A stretch of DNA of 64,000 bases. Source: Pseudolabrys sp035718275 (GTDB lineage Bacteria > Pseudomonadota > Alphaproteobacteria > Rhizobiales > Xanthobacteraceae). The notes under the pieces are model-generated. The model had not been told where the DNA came from. It did not search any database and worked only from the letters and a program-made list of their open reading frames with translations. The DNA lies in NCBI GenBank assembly GCA_035718275.1, contig DASTHI010000025.1, positions 1 through 64,000 of the forward strand, given 5' to 3'. Of this stretch, positions 24,846 to 33,235 are shown piece by piece; the stretch's first letter is position 1; every line of letters begins with the position of its first letter. A program made the translations under genes and the position numbers.

Positions 24846-25672
24846 CAGCGGTCCTCCCACTTCGGGTTGCGCTTGTCGATGAATGCGCAGATGCCTTCTT
24901 TCGCGTCGCGCGCCATCATATTTTCTGTCATGACTTCCGAAGCGAATCTGTAAGCATCAGCAAGGCTCATTTCGGTTTGTCGATAAAAGGCCTGCTTGCC
25001 TATCTTCACGACGTGAGTTGATTTCGCCGCGATCTGTCGGGCGAGCGCGATCGCTGAGTTGCGCTCTTCGCCTTGAGGGACGACTCGGTTGACCAAACCC
25101 ATTTGCGCCGCTCGCTCGGCGCTCACCATATCTCCGGTGAGCAGCATTTCCATTGCGTGCTTGCGCGCGATATTGCGCGACAGCGCCACCATTGGCGTCG
25201 AGCAGAATAGCCCGATGTCGACCCCGGGAGTGGCAAATTGTGCCGCTGCGGATGCCACGGCGAGATCGCAGCTCGCCACCAATTGACAGCCTGCCGCGCT
25301 CGCAACGCCCTGCACGGCAGCGATCACAGGCTGCGGCAAAGTCACGATCTGCTGCATCATCGCGCTGCACGATTCCATGATGTGACGAAAAAATTCGCGC
25401 CCGCCATCTCGGTCGCTGCGACGACTCGTAAGTTCCTTTAGATCGTGTCCCGCCGAAAAAGCAGAACCGCTGGCAGCGATCACGACAGCGCGCGTGGCAT
25501 GGTCCTTCGAGATTTCGGTCAGCGTGTCCGAAAGTGCGCCGAGCAAGGCCTTAGAAAGGCTGTTGCGTGCCTGCGGCCTATTCAAGATGAGGATCTCGAT
25601 ATCGTTTTCGCGTTCGCGAAGAAGGATCGACGAGGAAGTCTTGGAGGCAGGGGCACGCACGTTAGGATTCAT
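24845..25672 (-). CDS. Enoyl-CoA hydratase/isomerase family protein (ECHDC3-like)
   Basis: A 275-residue crotonase-fold protein: RPQARNSLSKALL, the oxyanion segment SAGHDLKEL, VQGVASAAGCQLVASCDLAVA, then FATPGVDIGLFCSTPMVALSRNI, the last stretch typical of the ECHDC3-like branch, whose reaction is not settled. The catalytic Glu positions of true enoyl-CoA hydratase are not evident there. I used the ATG at 25672, preceded by GGAAGGG; the frame is open 57 codons further but those are low-quality. It is coupled to the small membrane protein gene downstream. Confidence 0.88.
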   Translation of the reverse strand: MNPNVRAPASKTSSSILLRERENDIEILILNRPQARNSLSKALLGALSDTLTEISKDHATRAVVIAASGSAFSAGHDLKELTSRRSDRDGGREFFRHIMESCSAMMQQIVTLPQPVIAAVQGVASAAGCQLVASCDLAVASAAAQFATPGVDIGLFCSTPMVALSRNIARKHAMEMLLTGDMVSAERAAQMGLVNRVVPQGEERNSAIALARQIAAKSTHVVKIGKQAFYRQTEMSLADAYRFASEVMTENMMARDAKEGICAFIDKRNPKWEDR

Positions 25673-25933
25673 CGACACCCTTCCAGTCTCATGGCGCAAA
25701 CCATAGTCCGAAGCCCACCGGGTGCAAGTTTGGAAGATCTTCAAATGCAAACAATTTTTTGCCCTTGGGTAGCCGAGGCAGAACGAGAAAGGGCCGCCGT
25801 AGCCCGAGTGAGTGTGATGCGTCGAACGTTTCTTGTGCTCCAACTGTAAGCTCGAAAGGGCGATCTGAAAAAACCTTTGCCCGCCTGGCAGCGCCCCTTA
25901 AACAGGACGCAAATATGCCCAAGGGGGGGATGC

Positions 25934-26365
25934 ATGGCGGCTGCGGCAATGACAGGCGACGAAATCGCAAGCCTTCTGCTGAAGGTTTTCCCTCAGGCGT
26001 TCTATCCAGGCTGCGGATTGAGCATTGAACGCGTGGGCTACGGGGATGTGCGGGTACGGCGGCGGTTTGAGGACAGCCAACTGCGCCCGGGTGGAACGAT
26101 TTCCGGTCCGACCATGATGGAGCTTGCCGATTTCGCTATGTATGTGGCGGTTTTTTCGGCAATCGGCCCGCAGCCTCTGGCAGTCACCACGAGTCTCAAC
26201 ATCAATTTCTTGCGAAAGCCCGCAAAGGCCGATCTTCTCGCCGATGCGCGGCTTATGAAGGTAGGAAAGAAGCTTACAGTGGGCGAGGTTACGATCTATT
26301 CGGAAGGACTCGCCGAACCCGTCGCGCATGCCACCTCAACCTACTCAATACCCAACGCGGAGTGA
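25934..26365 (+). CDS. PaaI-type hotdog-fold thioesterase
   Basis: A 143-residue protein with a single hotdog domain: RPGGTISGPTMMELADFAMYVAV is the PaaI-like helix and catalytic Asp region, followed by TTSLNINFLRKPAKADLLADARLMKVGKKLTVGEVTIYS. These proteins hydrolyse acyl-CoA thioesters, often phenylacetyl- or other aryl-CoA. The ATG at 25934 has an AAGGGGGG ribosome site. It precedes rplM by about 185 bases; transcription is probably separate because a promoter-like sequence lies between. Confidence 0.85.
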   Translation: MAAAAMTGDEIASLLLKVFPQAFYPGCGLSIERVGYGDVRVRRRFEDSQLRPGGTISGPTMMELADFAMYVAVFSAIGPQPLAVTTSLNINFLRKPAKADLLADARLMKVGKKLTVGEVTIYSEGLAEPVAHATSTYSIPNAE

Positions 26366-26483
26366 GCACGTCCTGGAATTCCTATGGCCCCAATGCGCTT
26401 GAGGAGCAAACAGCAATTTCGAGGTAGTAAATTACCAATCTTATAAGCCATTGATTCGAAATAATAAAAAAGAAAGACATTGC

Positions 26484-26512
26484 TTGACCGAGGCCTATGC
26501 CTTCTTTACATA
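26484..26512 (+). promoter_or_regulatory. Likely promoter of rplM-rpsI
   Basis: TTGACC at 26484-26489 and TACATA at 26507-26512 are 17 bases apart, resembling a housekeeping -35/-10 pair. An A/T-rich block (about 26453-26476, including AATAATAAAAAAG) lies just upstream, where UP elements lie in ribosomal-protein promoters. This is a pattern match only. Confidence 0.4.
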
Positions 26513-26550
26513 CCGGCCAGCAATTTGCCGATGATGACTAGGGAACGATC

Positions 26551-27015
26551 ATGAAGACTTTTTCGGCCAAGCCGACCGACGTCGAGAAAAAGTGGGTGAC
26601 GATCGACGCTACAGGCTTGGTCGTGGGGCGTCTTGCCGCAATCGTGGCGCTGCGGCTGCGGGGCAAGCACAAACCCAGCTACACGCCGCACGTTGATAAT
26701 GGAGACAATGTCATCGTCATCAATGCCGCAAAGGCGGTTCTCACAGGCCGCAAGCGCGAAAACAAGGTTTATCACCATCACACCGGCTTCATTGGGGGCA
26801 TTAAGGAGCGGACGGCCAAGGCGATCCTGGAGGGCCGATTTCCCGAGCGCGTCGTCGAAAAAGCCGTGGAACGGATGCTGCCACGCGGTCCTCTGGGACG
26901 CGTTCAGCTCGGCAACTTGCGCGTCTATCCGGGGCCCGATCATCCGCATGAGGCGCAGAAGCCCGAAAAACTGGATATTGCGGCAATGAATCGCAAAAAC
27001 GTGAGGAGTGCCTGA
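26551..27015 (+). CDS. rplM: 50S ribosomal protein L13
   Basis: A 154-residue protein identical in layout to L13: MKTFSAKPTDVEKKWVTIDATGLVVGRLA at the start, then the family signature around YTPHVDNGDNVIVINA, VYHHHTGFIGG and MLPRGPLGR. L13 binds 23S rRNA early in assembly of the large subunit. It forms the usual pair with rpsI, two bases between the stop and the GTG of rpsI. A GGGAACGATC stretch precedes the start. Confidence 0.98.
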   Translation: MKTFSAKPTDVEKKWVTIDATGLVVGRLAAIVALRLRGKHKPSYTPHVDNGDNVIVINAAKAVLTGRKRENKVYHHHTGFIGGIKERTAKAILEGRFPERVVEKAVERMLPRGPLGRVQLGNLRVYPGPDHPHEAQKPEKLDIAAMNRKNVRSA

Positions 27016-27017
27016 GC

Positions 27018-27494
27018 GTGGCGGAGACGATGCAATCGCTGGAAGGTTTGGCGAGCCTCAAGCCGGCGGCGCCAGAGAGCCCCAAATACGAGAAAAAAGT
27101 CGACGCCGAGGGTCGAGCTTATGCGACAGGCAAACGAAAGAATGCCGTCGCGCGCGTGTGGATCGCGCCCGGGTCAGGAAAAATCCTTGTCAATACTAAG
27201 GCGGTCGAGATCTTTTTCGCACGTCCGGTGTTGCGCATGCTTATTCAGCAACCATTGATAGCCACCAATCGGAGTGGTCAGTACGATGTGACCTGCACCG
27301 TTTCCGGCGGCGGCCTGTCAGGCCAGGCGGGCGCGGTTCGCCACGGGTTGGCGAAGGCGCTCACATATTTTGAGCCGGACTTGCGCACGGCGTTAAAACG
27401 AGGCGGATTCCTGACGCGTGATCCCCGCGTTGTGGAACGTAAGAAATACGGGCGTGCGAAGGCGCGTCGTTCCTTCCAGTTCTCGAAGCGCTGA
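27018..27494 (+). CDS. rpsI: 30S ribosomal protein S9
   Basis: A 158-residue S9 with the conserved core ATGKRKNAVARVWI, SGGGLSGQAGAVRHGLAKAL and the C-terminal basic tail ending SRRxxFSKR-like (KARRSFQFSKR), whose last Arg contacts P-site tRNA. An alphaproteobacterial N-terminal extension of about 30 residues precedes the core. The start is GTG at 27018. The gene ends the rplM-rpsI unit and is followed by a perfectly symmetrical terminator. Confidence 0.98.
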   Translation: MAETMQSLEGLASLKPAAPESPKYEKKVDAEGRAYATGKRKNAVARVWIAPGSGKILVNTKAVEIFFARPVLRMLIQQPLIATNRSGQYDVTCTVSGGGLSGQAGAVRHGLAKALTYFEPDLRTALKRGGFLTRDPRVVERKKYGRAKARRSFQFSKR

Positions 27495-27512
27495 CCACTG
27501 GCGATTTGTATT

Positions 27513-27546
27513 GAAGAAAAAGGCGCCGATCGGCGCCTTTTTCTTC
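27513..27546. terminator. Perfect palindromic factor-independent terminator after rpsI
   Basis: The 34 bases are an exact inverted repeat: GAAGAAAAAGGCGCCGA followed by its complement, so GGCGCC forms the GC stem and TTTTTC the tract. The same structure works on both strands. It lies 18 bases after the rpsI stop. Confidence 0.9.
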
Positions 27547-27765
27547 AGCCCCGCGCGACTTTTCGAATTTTACATTTCCTACAAGCATTCCGTTCACCAA
27601 GGCGCGGGTCGAACTAGGCGGCGCCCGCTTGAACAATCAAGATTGATGATAATTAGCCGCAGTGTTTCCTCGAAGCACCCCGAATAGCGCAACGGTTTTC
27701 CTACAGACATCGCGATAAATTCCGACACGATCGATCGCCCCAGACCGATCGATCGCGGAGTTACG

Positions 27766-29025
27766 ATGACAGTCGCAGGCAGCCTGCAATCCACATCACT
27801 GGATTTGCCGACGCTCTCGTTGGTCGCGGTGTGCGTTGCCGGATTGCTGGGACTGTTTCTGATCATCGACTGGTTGCAACAGCGCAATGTGCGCGCATTG
27901 GCGTGGTGGGGTTCCGCCTATCTGATCGGAGCCTCGTCAATGGCTCTGTGGAGCGTGCCTGCACCATTGTTCCGATTGCCGCCGGAAGTACCGGGCGCGT
28001 TGACGTTTCTGGCCTGTGGAATGATCTGGAACGGCGTCCGGCTGTTTCAGGGCCGCCAAGTTCTCTCGATCGCGGCATTTGCGGGTGCCATCACCTGGAT
28101 CCTGTTCAGCCGAATGATGCCCGGCGACGGCCGCATCGTTCTGGGTGCCTGCGTGGTGACTGTCTATACATTCTTCATAGCCGTCGAGCTTTGGCGCGAA
28201 CGCCGGCAGGCGAGCTACTCGCGAACCGCAGCTTTCGTGGTCCCGTGGCTGCATGCCGGCATTTTTCTGATGCCGGTCGCCATGCACACGCTCTTCCCAA
28301 AAGTATTCGGTCCATCGTGGCTTACGGCTTTCACATTGCAGACAATTCTCTATGCGGTTGGCACTGCATTCATCGTGATGCTCATGGTCAAGGACCATCA
28401 CGTGAACATTTATCGGAATGCGGCGTCGACTGACCATCTCACGGGTCTGCTCAACAGGCGCGCATTCATGGAAAACGCTGTTGCGCTTTGCGCACGGCAG
28501 GGCAGGCGGGGCGAACCCGTGACGTTGCTCATGTTCGATCTTGACCGCTTCAAGTCGATCAACGATCGCTTTGGCCATTCGATCGGCGACGACGTCTTGC
28601 GTATGTTTGCGCAGGTGGTTCGTTCGAGCACGCGTGAAAATGACATCATCGCGCGTCTCGGTGGCGAAGAGTTTGCTGCGATCGTGCCGGGCGGAATGGA
28701 GGTTGCCGTCAAGATCGGAGAACGCATCCGGTCGGCATTCGAAACCGCCGGTGTTACCGTCAGGAGTCATGCTGTCGGTGCGACGGTCAGCATTGGCGCA
28801 GCGGCTTCGTACGAAGCCGCGAACGGAATTGACTCGCTGATCGCCCGTGCCGACGCTGCTCTCTATCGGGCCAAGTATGACGGGCGTAATCGTCTGCGCG
28901 CAGCGGAGACTTCAGAAACATCGGAGCGTGTCCGGCTGATTGCGGCCGCGCGCCGGTCTGGCTCCGCGGGTGCGGCAGAATTGGCCCAGCTCCGGCAACA
29001 GGGCAGGACTGCATCTCTAGCCTGA
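27766..29025 (+). CDS. Membrane-bound diguanylate cyclase (GGDEF domain)
   Basis: The 419-residue product has about seven hydrophobic spans in residues 20-207 and a C-terminal GGDEF domain. The active loop is GGEEF (299-303), intact; the metal-binding FDLDRFKSIND segment is at 257-267; and the product-inhibition I-site RxxD is present (REND, 290-293, five residues before GGEEF). It should therefore make cyclic di-GMP with feedback control. The membrane part resembles no sensor I can name. It is a single gene; the palindrome-rich GATCGATC stretch just upstream (27727-27756) may be part of its control region. Confidence 0.92.
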   Translation: MTVAGSLQSTSLDLPTLSLVAVCVAGLLGLFLIIDWLQQRNVRALAWWGSAYLIGASSMALWSVPAPLFRLPPEVPGALTFLACGMIWNGVRLFQGRQVLSIAAFAGAITWILFSRMMPGDGRIVLGACVVTVYTFFIAVELWRERRQASYSRTAAFVVPWLHAGIFLMPVAMHTLFPKVFGPSWLTAFTLQTILYAVGTAFIVMLMVKDHHVNIYRNAASTDHLTGLLNRRAFMENAVALCARQGRRGEPVTLLMFDLDRFKSINDRFGHSIGDDVLRMFAQVVRSSTRENDIIARLGGEEFAAIVPGGMEVAVKIGERIRSAFETAGVTVRSHAVGATVSIGAAASYEAANGIDSLIARADAALYRAKYDGRNRLRAAETSETSERVRLIAAARRSGSAGAAELAQLRQQGRTASLA

Positions 29026-29085
29026 TCGGGCGATCTCTCGGGAGCAGAAACGCCTCGTTTACTTTCTTGGCGCTAGCATTCCGCC

Positions 29086-29328
29086 ATGCGGGGTTTGCCG
29101 AGTCGCTCAGCGGTGGGCATTGACGCGTTCATTCTTCAAACCGACGCGGAGCGGGCAGGTGTTGCGTTGGCATGTCCTTACGCCAATTCCGCCGAATTCG
29201 ACGCTGCATTGATCGCCGCTCGCCGTGCCGCCGGCATTTACGGTCCGAAACGTCGCAGGCGCCGTCTGCTCACGGTGGGAGCGGGGATTTTCGTCTGCCT
29301 GGCATTGTGCGCCCTCCTGATCATTTGA
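29086..29328 (+). CDS. Small single-span membrane protein of unknown function
   Basis: An 80-residue frame whose C-terminus is a basic stretch (GPKRRRRRLLTVG) followed by one hydrophobic span (AGIFVCLALCALLII), the layout of a tail-anchored protein with a cytoplasmic head. It is 60 bases after the diguanylate cyclase and converges with glnA. A ribosome site is not evident. I do not recognise it; the patterned basic-then-hydrophobic C-terminus is the reason it is listed. Confidence 0.45.
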   Translation: MRGLPSRSAVGIDAFILQTDAERAGVALACPYANSAEFDAALIAARRAAGIYGPKRRRRRLLTVGAGIFVCLALCALLII

Positions 29329-29331
29329 GCG

Positions 29332-29357
29332 AAAAGGGCGCTCTTTACGGAGCGCCC
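29332..29357 (-). terminator. Terminator of glnA
   Basis: On the minus strand GGGCGCT (29357-29351) pairs with AGCGCCC (29342-29336) across an eight-base loop and is followed by TTTT (29335-29332). It lies 35 bases beyond the glnA stop and can also act on the small gene coming the other way. Confidence 0.75.
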
Positions 29358-29391
29358 TCAATTCGCCTTTTGTACCCTGATTGGAGGAAGA

Positions 29392-30801
29392 CTAGGCCGA
29401 ATAGTACATCTCGAACTCTACCGGATGCGGCGTGTGTTCGAAACGGATCACTTCCTGCATCTTGAGGTCGATATAGGAGTCGAGGAAATCATCATCGAAC
29501 ACTCCGCCTGCCTTCAGGAAATCTCGGTCCCTGTCGAGTTCGCCAAGGGCCTGACGAAGCGAGCCGCAGACGGTGGGGATTTTTTTCAATTCTGCCGGCG
29601 GAAGATCGTAAAGGTCCTTGTCGATGGCAGAACCCGGATCGAGCTTGCTCTTGATGCCATCGAGACCCGCCATCAGCATGGCGGCGAAAGCGAGATAGGG
29701 ATTGGCTAGCGGATCGGGGAAGCGGACCTCTACGCGCTTGGCTTTCGGATTGGTCGTGTAGGGAATGCGGCACGACGCCGAACGATTACGCGCCGAATAG
29801 GCGAGCAGGACCGGCGCCTCGAATCCAGGCACCAGGCGTTTGTAGGAGTTGGTGGTCGGGTTCGTGAAGGCGTTGATGGCCTTCGCATGTTTGATGATCC
29901 CGGCGATGTAGGAAAGACATGTTTCCGAAAGATCGGAATACTTGTTACCGGCAAATACGGGTTTGCCGCTTTTCCAGATCGACTGGTGGCAATGCATTCC
30001 CGAGCCGTTGTCGCCATAGACCGGTTTGGGCATGAACGTCGCGGTCTTTCCGTAGATCTGGGCGACTTGTTGGATGCAGTACTTGTAGATCATCATCTGG
30101 TCGGCCATTTGCACAAGGGGAGAGAACCTCATTCCCAACTCGTGCTGGGCCGAAGCGACTTCGTGATGATGTTTCTCGACCTTGACGCCCATCTTGGCCA
30201 TCGCCGCGAGCATTTCGCTGCGCATATCCTGCGCTGAGTCCTGCGGGGGTACGGGGAAGTAGCCCTTCTTGGTCCCGATGCGGTGACCGAGGTTGCCGCC
30301 CTCGTACTCGGTCGCGGAATTGCTGGGCAGCTCCGTTGAATCGAGCCTGAATCCGGTGTTGTACGGGTCGGCGGCGAACTTGACGTCGTCGAACACAAAG
30401 AACTCGGCTTCAGGACCGAAATAGACAGTGTCGCCGACGCCCGAGGTTCTGACCATGCCTTCGGCCTTTTTGGCGATGCCCCGCGGATCGCGATTATAGG
30501 GCTCGCCGGTGGTCGGCTCGAGCACGTCACACACGAGCGACAAGGTCGTTTCGGCAAAGAAAGGGTCGATGCAGGCTGTTGCCGGATCAGGCATCAGGTT
30601 CATGTCCGACTCGTTGATCGCCTTCCAGCCCGCGATCGAAGATCCATCGAACATCTGACCTTCCGCAAAGGTCTCTTCCTCGATCATGCTGACGTCGAAA
30701 GTCACGTGCTGCCACTTGCCACGTGGATCCGTGAAGCGGAAATCGACGTACTTCACGTCGTTGTCCTTGATCATCTTCATGACTTCTTTGGCTGTCGTCA
30801 T
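29392..30801 (-). CDS. glnA: Glutamine synthetase type I
   Basis: The 469-residue product has the exact length of GS-I beta and its motifs: NxNSYKRLVPGFEAP (TNSYKRLVPGFEAP), GSGMHCHQS, RNRSASCRIP, and the adenylylation Tyr in KDLYDLPPAE near residue 398. It joins glutamate and ammonia using ATP, the main ammonia-assimilating step. The ATG at 30801 is preferred: GGGGGA lies nine bases before it, whereas the ATG at 30810 would leave one base. glnB lies 54 bases upstream on the same strand and the pair is likely read from the sigma-54 type promoter at 31246-31262, so nitrogen control by NtrC is expected. Confidence 0.97.
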   Translation of the reverse strand: MTTAKEVMKMIKDNDVKYVDFRFTDPRGKWQHVTFDVSMIEEETFAEGQMFDGSSIAGWKAINESDMNLMPDPATACIDPFFAETTLSLVCDVLEPTTGEPYNRDPRGIAKKAEGMVRTSGVGDTVYFGPEAEFFVFDDVKFAADPYNTGFRLDSTELPSNSATEYEGGNLGHRIGTKKGYFPVPPQDSAQDMRSEMLAAMAKMGVKVEKHHHEVASAQHELGMRFSPLVQMADQMMIYKYCIQQVAQIYGKTATFMPKPVYGDNGSGMHCHQSIWKSGKPVFAGNKYSDLSETCLSYIAGIIKHAKAINAFTNPTTNSYKRLVPGFEAPVLLAYSARNRSASCRIPYTTNPKAKRVEVRFPDPLANPYLAFAAMLMAGLDGIKSKLDPGSAIDKDLYDLPPAELKKIPTVCGSLRQALGELDRDRDFLKAGGVFDDDFLDSYIDLKMQEVIRFEHTPHPVEFEMYYSA

Positions 30802-30855
30802 GGACTGCATTCCCCCTTTTTTCGTGAAATAGCCGCGAGGTCTTCTGCCTGCGGC

Positions 30856-31194
30856 CTAGATCGCATCAATTCCGGATTCGCCGGTCCTGATCCGAATGGC
30901 TTCTTCAATGTTGGAAACGAATATCTTGCCGTCGCCAATTCGTCCGGTTTGGGCAGCACGCCTGATTGCATCGATCGCCTTGTCCAACATGTCGTCGCCG
31001 AGGACGACTTCAATTTTTACCTTCGGCAGAAAATCGACCACGTATTCGGCGCCGCGGTATAGCTCGGTATGTCCCTTCTGTCGTCCGAAGCCCTTGGCCT
31101 CAGTGACAGTTATCCCCTGCAGCCCCACCTCCTGCAGTGCCTCTTTCACTTCGTCCAATTTGAAGGGCTTGATGATGGCTTCGATCTTCTTCAT
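30856..31194 (-). CDS. glnB: Nitrogen regulatory protein P-II
   Basis: A 112-residue P-II protein: MKKIEAIIKPFKLDEVKEAL at the start, T-loop with the uridylylated Tyr51 (RGAEYVVDF) and the C-terminal ATP-binding KIFVSNIEEAIRIRTGE. P-II proteins sense 2-oxoglutarate and ATP/ADP, are modified by GlnD and steer GlnE and NtrB, and so glutamine synthetase. Because it is followed by glnA rather than amtB it is called glnB rather than glnK. The ribosome site GGAGGGAGAG is strong. Confidence 0.96.
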   Translation of the reverse strand: MKKIEAIIKPFKLDEVKEALQEVGLQGITVTEAKGFGRQKGHTELYRGAEYVVDFLPKVKIEVVLGDDMLDKAIDAIRRAAQTGRIGDGKIFVSNIEEAIRIRTGESGIDAI

Positions 31195-31245
31195 TGCCTC
31201 TCTCCCTCCACCAACTCGAACACACCGTGAGAGTCGTTACCGGTT

Positions 31246-31262
31246 AGCAGTTCCCGTGCCAA
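31246..31262 (-). promoter_or_regulatory. Sigma-54 type promoter of glnB-glnA
   Basis: On the minus strand the bases read TTGGCACGGGAACTGCT, against the RpoN consensus TTGGCACGNNNNTTGCW: the -24 GG and -12 GC are present at the proper distance and only one base (C for T) differs. It ends 51 bases before the glnB start. This agrees with nitrogen-regulated glnBA operons of related bacteria. Confidence 0.8.
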
Positions 31263-31446
31263 ACGCCTACAGCGAAAAAAGCCCTTTTATAGTCGTAGGT
31301 TGAGCGATGGCCCGCTGCGTCCGGCGCCAGGTGCCTATACTTCGGCGCCTATGAAATGGACAGAGTGGCTAGATTTTAGGCTGCCTGTTCTACCTTTATG
31401 GGGGTCGAATTGTGTGCGCGGCTCCCAACCGAATACTGTGCTTGAG

Positions 31447-32952
31447 ATGATCGAATTGCTGACTACCGCCGAAATCGCGCAGGCCGACCGGCTGACAATT
31501 GCCGGCGGCACCTCTGGCATTGACCTGATGGAGAGGGCGGGCCGGGCTGTTGCAGATGCAGTAGCGCGGCTGCCAGCCGGTCGTGTGCTCGTAATTGCAG
31601 GACAGGGCAACAATGGCGGAGACGGCTTTGTGGCGGCGCGCCACCTGGCCGAGCGAGATAGAGAAGTCAGCATTGCCTTCCTAGGTGATCGTGACCGTTT
31701 GAAAGGCGATGCCGCGACGGCGGCCGCACGGTGGAAGGGCGCCATCTCTAAAGCCGTACCAGACCTGATCGGCAACCATGACGTCATCGTCGATGCCCTG
31801 TTCGGCGCGGGACTTGATCGCGAAGTGACCGGTGCGGCACGCGGGATGATTGAGGCCATGAACGCGTCCGGCCTGCCCATCGTTGCCATCGACCTGCCGA
31901 GTGGCGTGAACGGGACATCAGGGGCCGTGCTGGGGCTGGCCGTTCAAGCGTTGCGCACCGTCACGTTCTTCCGGCCGAAGACAGGTCACTTTCTGTTGCC
32001 AGGCCGGCTCTGCTGCGGCTCCATCGAGGTTGCCGATATCGGTATTCCCGAAAACGTGCTCGAGACCATCAAACCGGCATCCTTCTTGAATCTTCCGGCG
32101 CTATGGAAAAGTTCGTTTCCGAAACTGGACCTGGGTGCCCACAAATATACCCGCGGTCACGTTGTAGTTTTGTCTGGCGGAGTCTCCACGACAGGCGCCG
32201 CGCGTCTTGCAGCGCGAGGCGCACTTCGGGCAGGTGCGGGGCTCGTGACGATCGCGAGTCCTAACGAGGCGCTGGCAGTCAACGCGGCGGCAAATCTGGC
32301 GATCATGGTGCGGCCGGTCGATGACGTGGTTCAGCTTGCCGAGTTTCTTCGCGACAAACGCCGAAATGCGGTCGTCCTTGGTCCTGGCGGCGGGGTCGGG
32401 GATGCGATGCGGGAATACGTTCGCGCCACCGTTAAAAGCGGAGCTTCGACTGTTCTCGATGCGGATGCATTGACGAGCTTTGCTGGCGACCCGTCCGCCC
32501 TGGCTGCGGTAATCAGGGAACGGAGTGGCGCGGTTGTACTCACTCCCCACGCTGGCGAATTTGGGAGGCTTTTCAGCAGTGTGCCGGGCATCTCTCAGGC
32601 CGCGTCGAAACTGGACCGAGCCCGCGCAGCTGCGGCTTTTCTGGGTGCGGTCGTGGTCTATAAGGGAGCCGACACCGTGGTAGCCGAGCCCGATGGTCGC
32701 GCGGCGATCGCAGCGAATGCGCCGGCGAGCCTTGCGACTGCTGGTTCCGGAGATGTGCTTGCCGGGATGATCTGCGGTCTTCTGGCGCAGGGCATGGCAG
32801 CTTTCGAAGCCGCCTGCGCTGCGGTGTGGTTGCACGGGGAGGCGGCCAACGAGTTTGGCCCGGGCCTCATTTCCGAGGACCTGCCCGAATTGTTGCCGCG
32901 CATTTATCGAAAATTGTGGGGTGCCAACCAGGGCGAAGCGGCTGTCGGGTAA
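31447..32952 (+). CDS. nnr: Bifunctional NAD(P)H-hydrate epimerase / ADP-dependent dehydratase
   Basis: The 501-residue product fuses two repair domains. The N-terminal half is the YjeF_N epimerase (GxGNNGGDG in IAGQGNNGGDGFVAARHLA, and IDLPSGVNG). The C-terminal half is the carbohydrate-kinase-like dehydratase: HKYTRGHVVVLSGG, LGPGGG, LDADALT, TPHAGEFGRL and the ATAGSGDVLAGM motif. Together they restore hydrated NADH/NADPH. The ATG at 31447 starts just before the domain; the frame is open 49 codons more but has no protein-like content. It is divergent from glnB, 252 bases between the starts. Confidence 0.96.
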   Translation: MIELLTTAEIAQADRLTIAGGTSGIDLMERAGRAVADAVARLPAGRVLVIAGQGNNGGDGFVAARHLAERDREVSIAFLGDRDRLKGDAATAAARWKGAISKAVPDLIGNHDVIVDALFGAGLDREVTGAARGMIEAMNASGLPIVAIDLPSGVNGTSGAVLGLAVQALRTVTFFRPKTGHFLLPGRLCCGSIEVADIGIPENVLETIKPASFLNLPALWKSSFPKLDLGAHKYTRGHVVVLSGGVSTTGAARLAARGALRAGAGLVTIASPNEALAVNAAANLAIMVRPVDDVVQLAEFLRDKRRNAVVLGPGGGVGDAMREYVRATVKSGASTVLDADALTSFAGDPSALAAVIRERSGAVVLTPHAGEFGRLFSSVPGISQAASKLDRARAAAAFLGAVVVYKGADTVVAEPDGRAAIAANAPASLATAGSGDVLAGMICGLLAQGMAAFEAACAAVWLHGEAANEFGPGLISEDLPELLPRIYRKLWGANQGEAAVG

Positions 32953-33042
32953 TGGACCGCGTGTATAATCCTTGCCTTGCGGGGCATCGGCGCGTTAAGC
33001 CGTGCCGAAAGCGGCGTCAGGATTGTCCTGTAACCGCCCCTT

Positions 33043-33127
33043 GCGGGCGTGGCGGAATTGGTAGACGCGCGGGATTTAGGTTCCCGTGACGAAAGTCGTG
33101 GGGGTTCAAATCCCTCCGCCCGCACCA
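33043..33127 (+). tRNA. tRNA-Leu (TAG)
   Basis: Class II cloverleaf with a long variable arm: acceptor GCGGGCG/CGCCCGC, D-loop GGTAGACGC, anticodon loop TTTAGGT giving anticodon TAG, variable arm of the TGACGAAAGTCG type, T-loop GGTTCAAATCC and encoded CCA. A TATAAT at 32964-32969 lies about 75 bases before it and may be its promoter. Confidence 0.97.
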
Positions 33128-33235
33128 GGCCAGGGTGACGCCAGGAACTGCGGGAGACCACCCGTTTTTCAAATTGAATGATGTTTCCGACCGGTCAGCC
33201 GAAACGTCGTACGAGTGCACAACGAGTAGCAAGCA

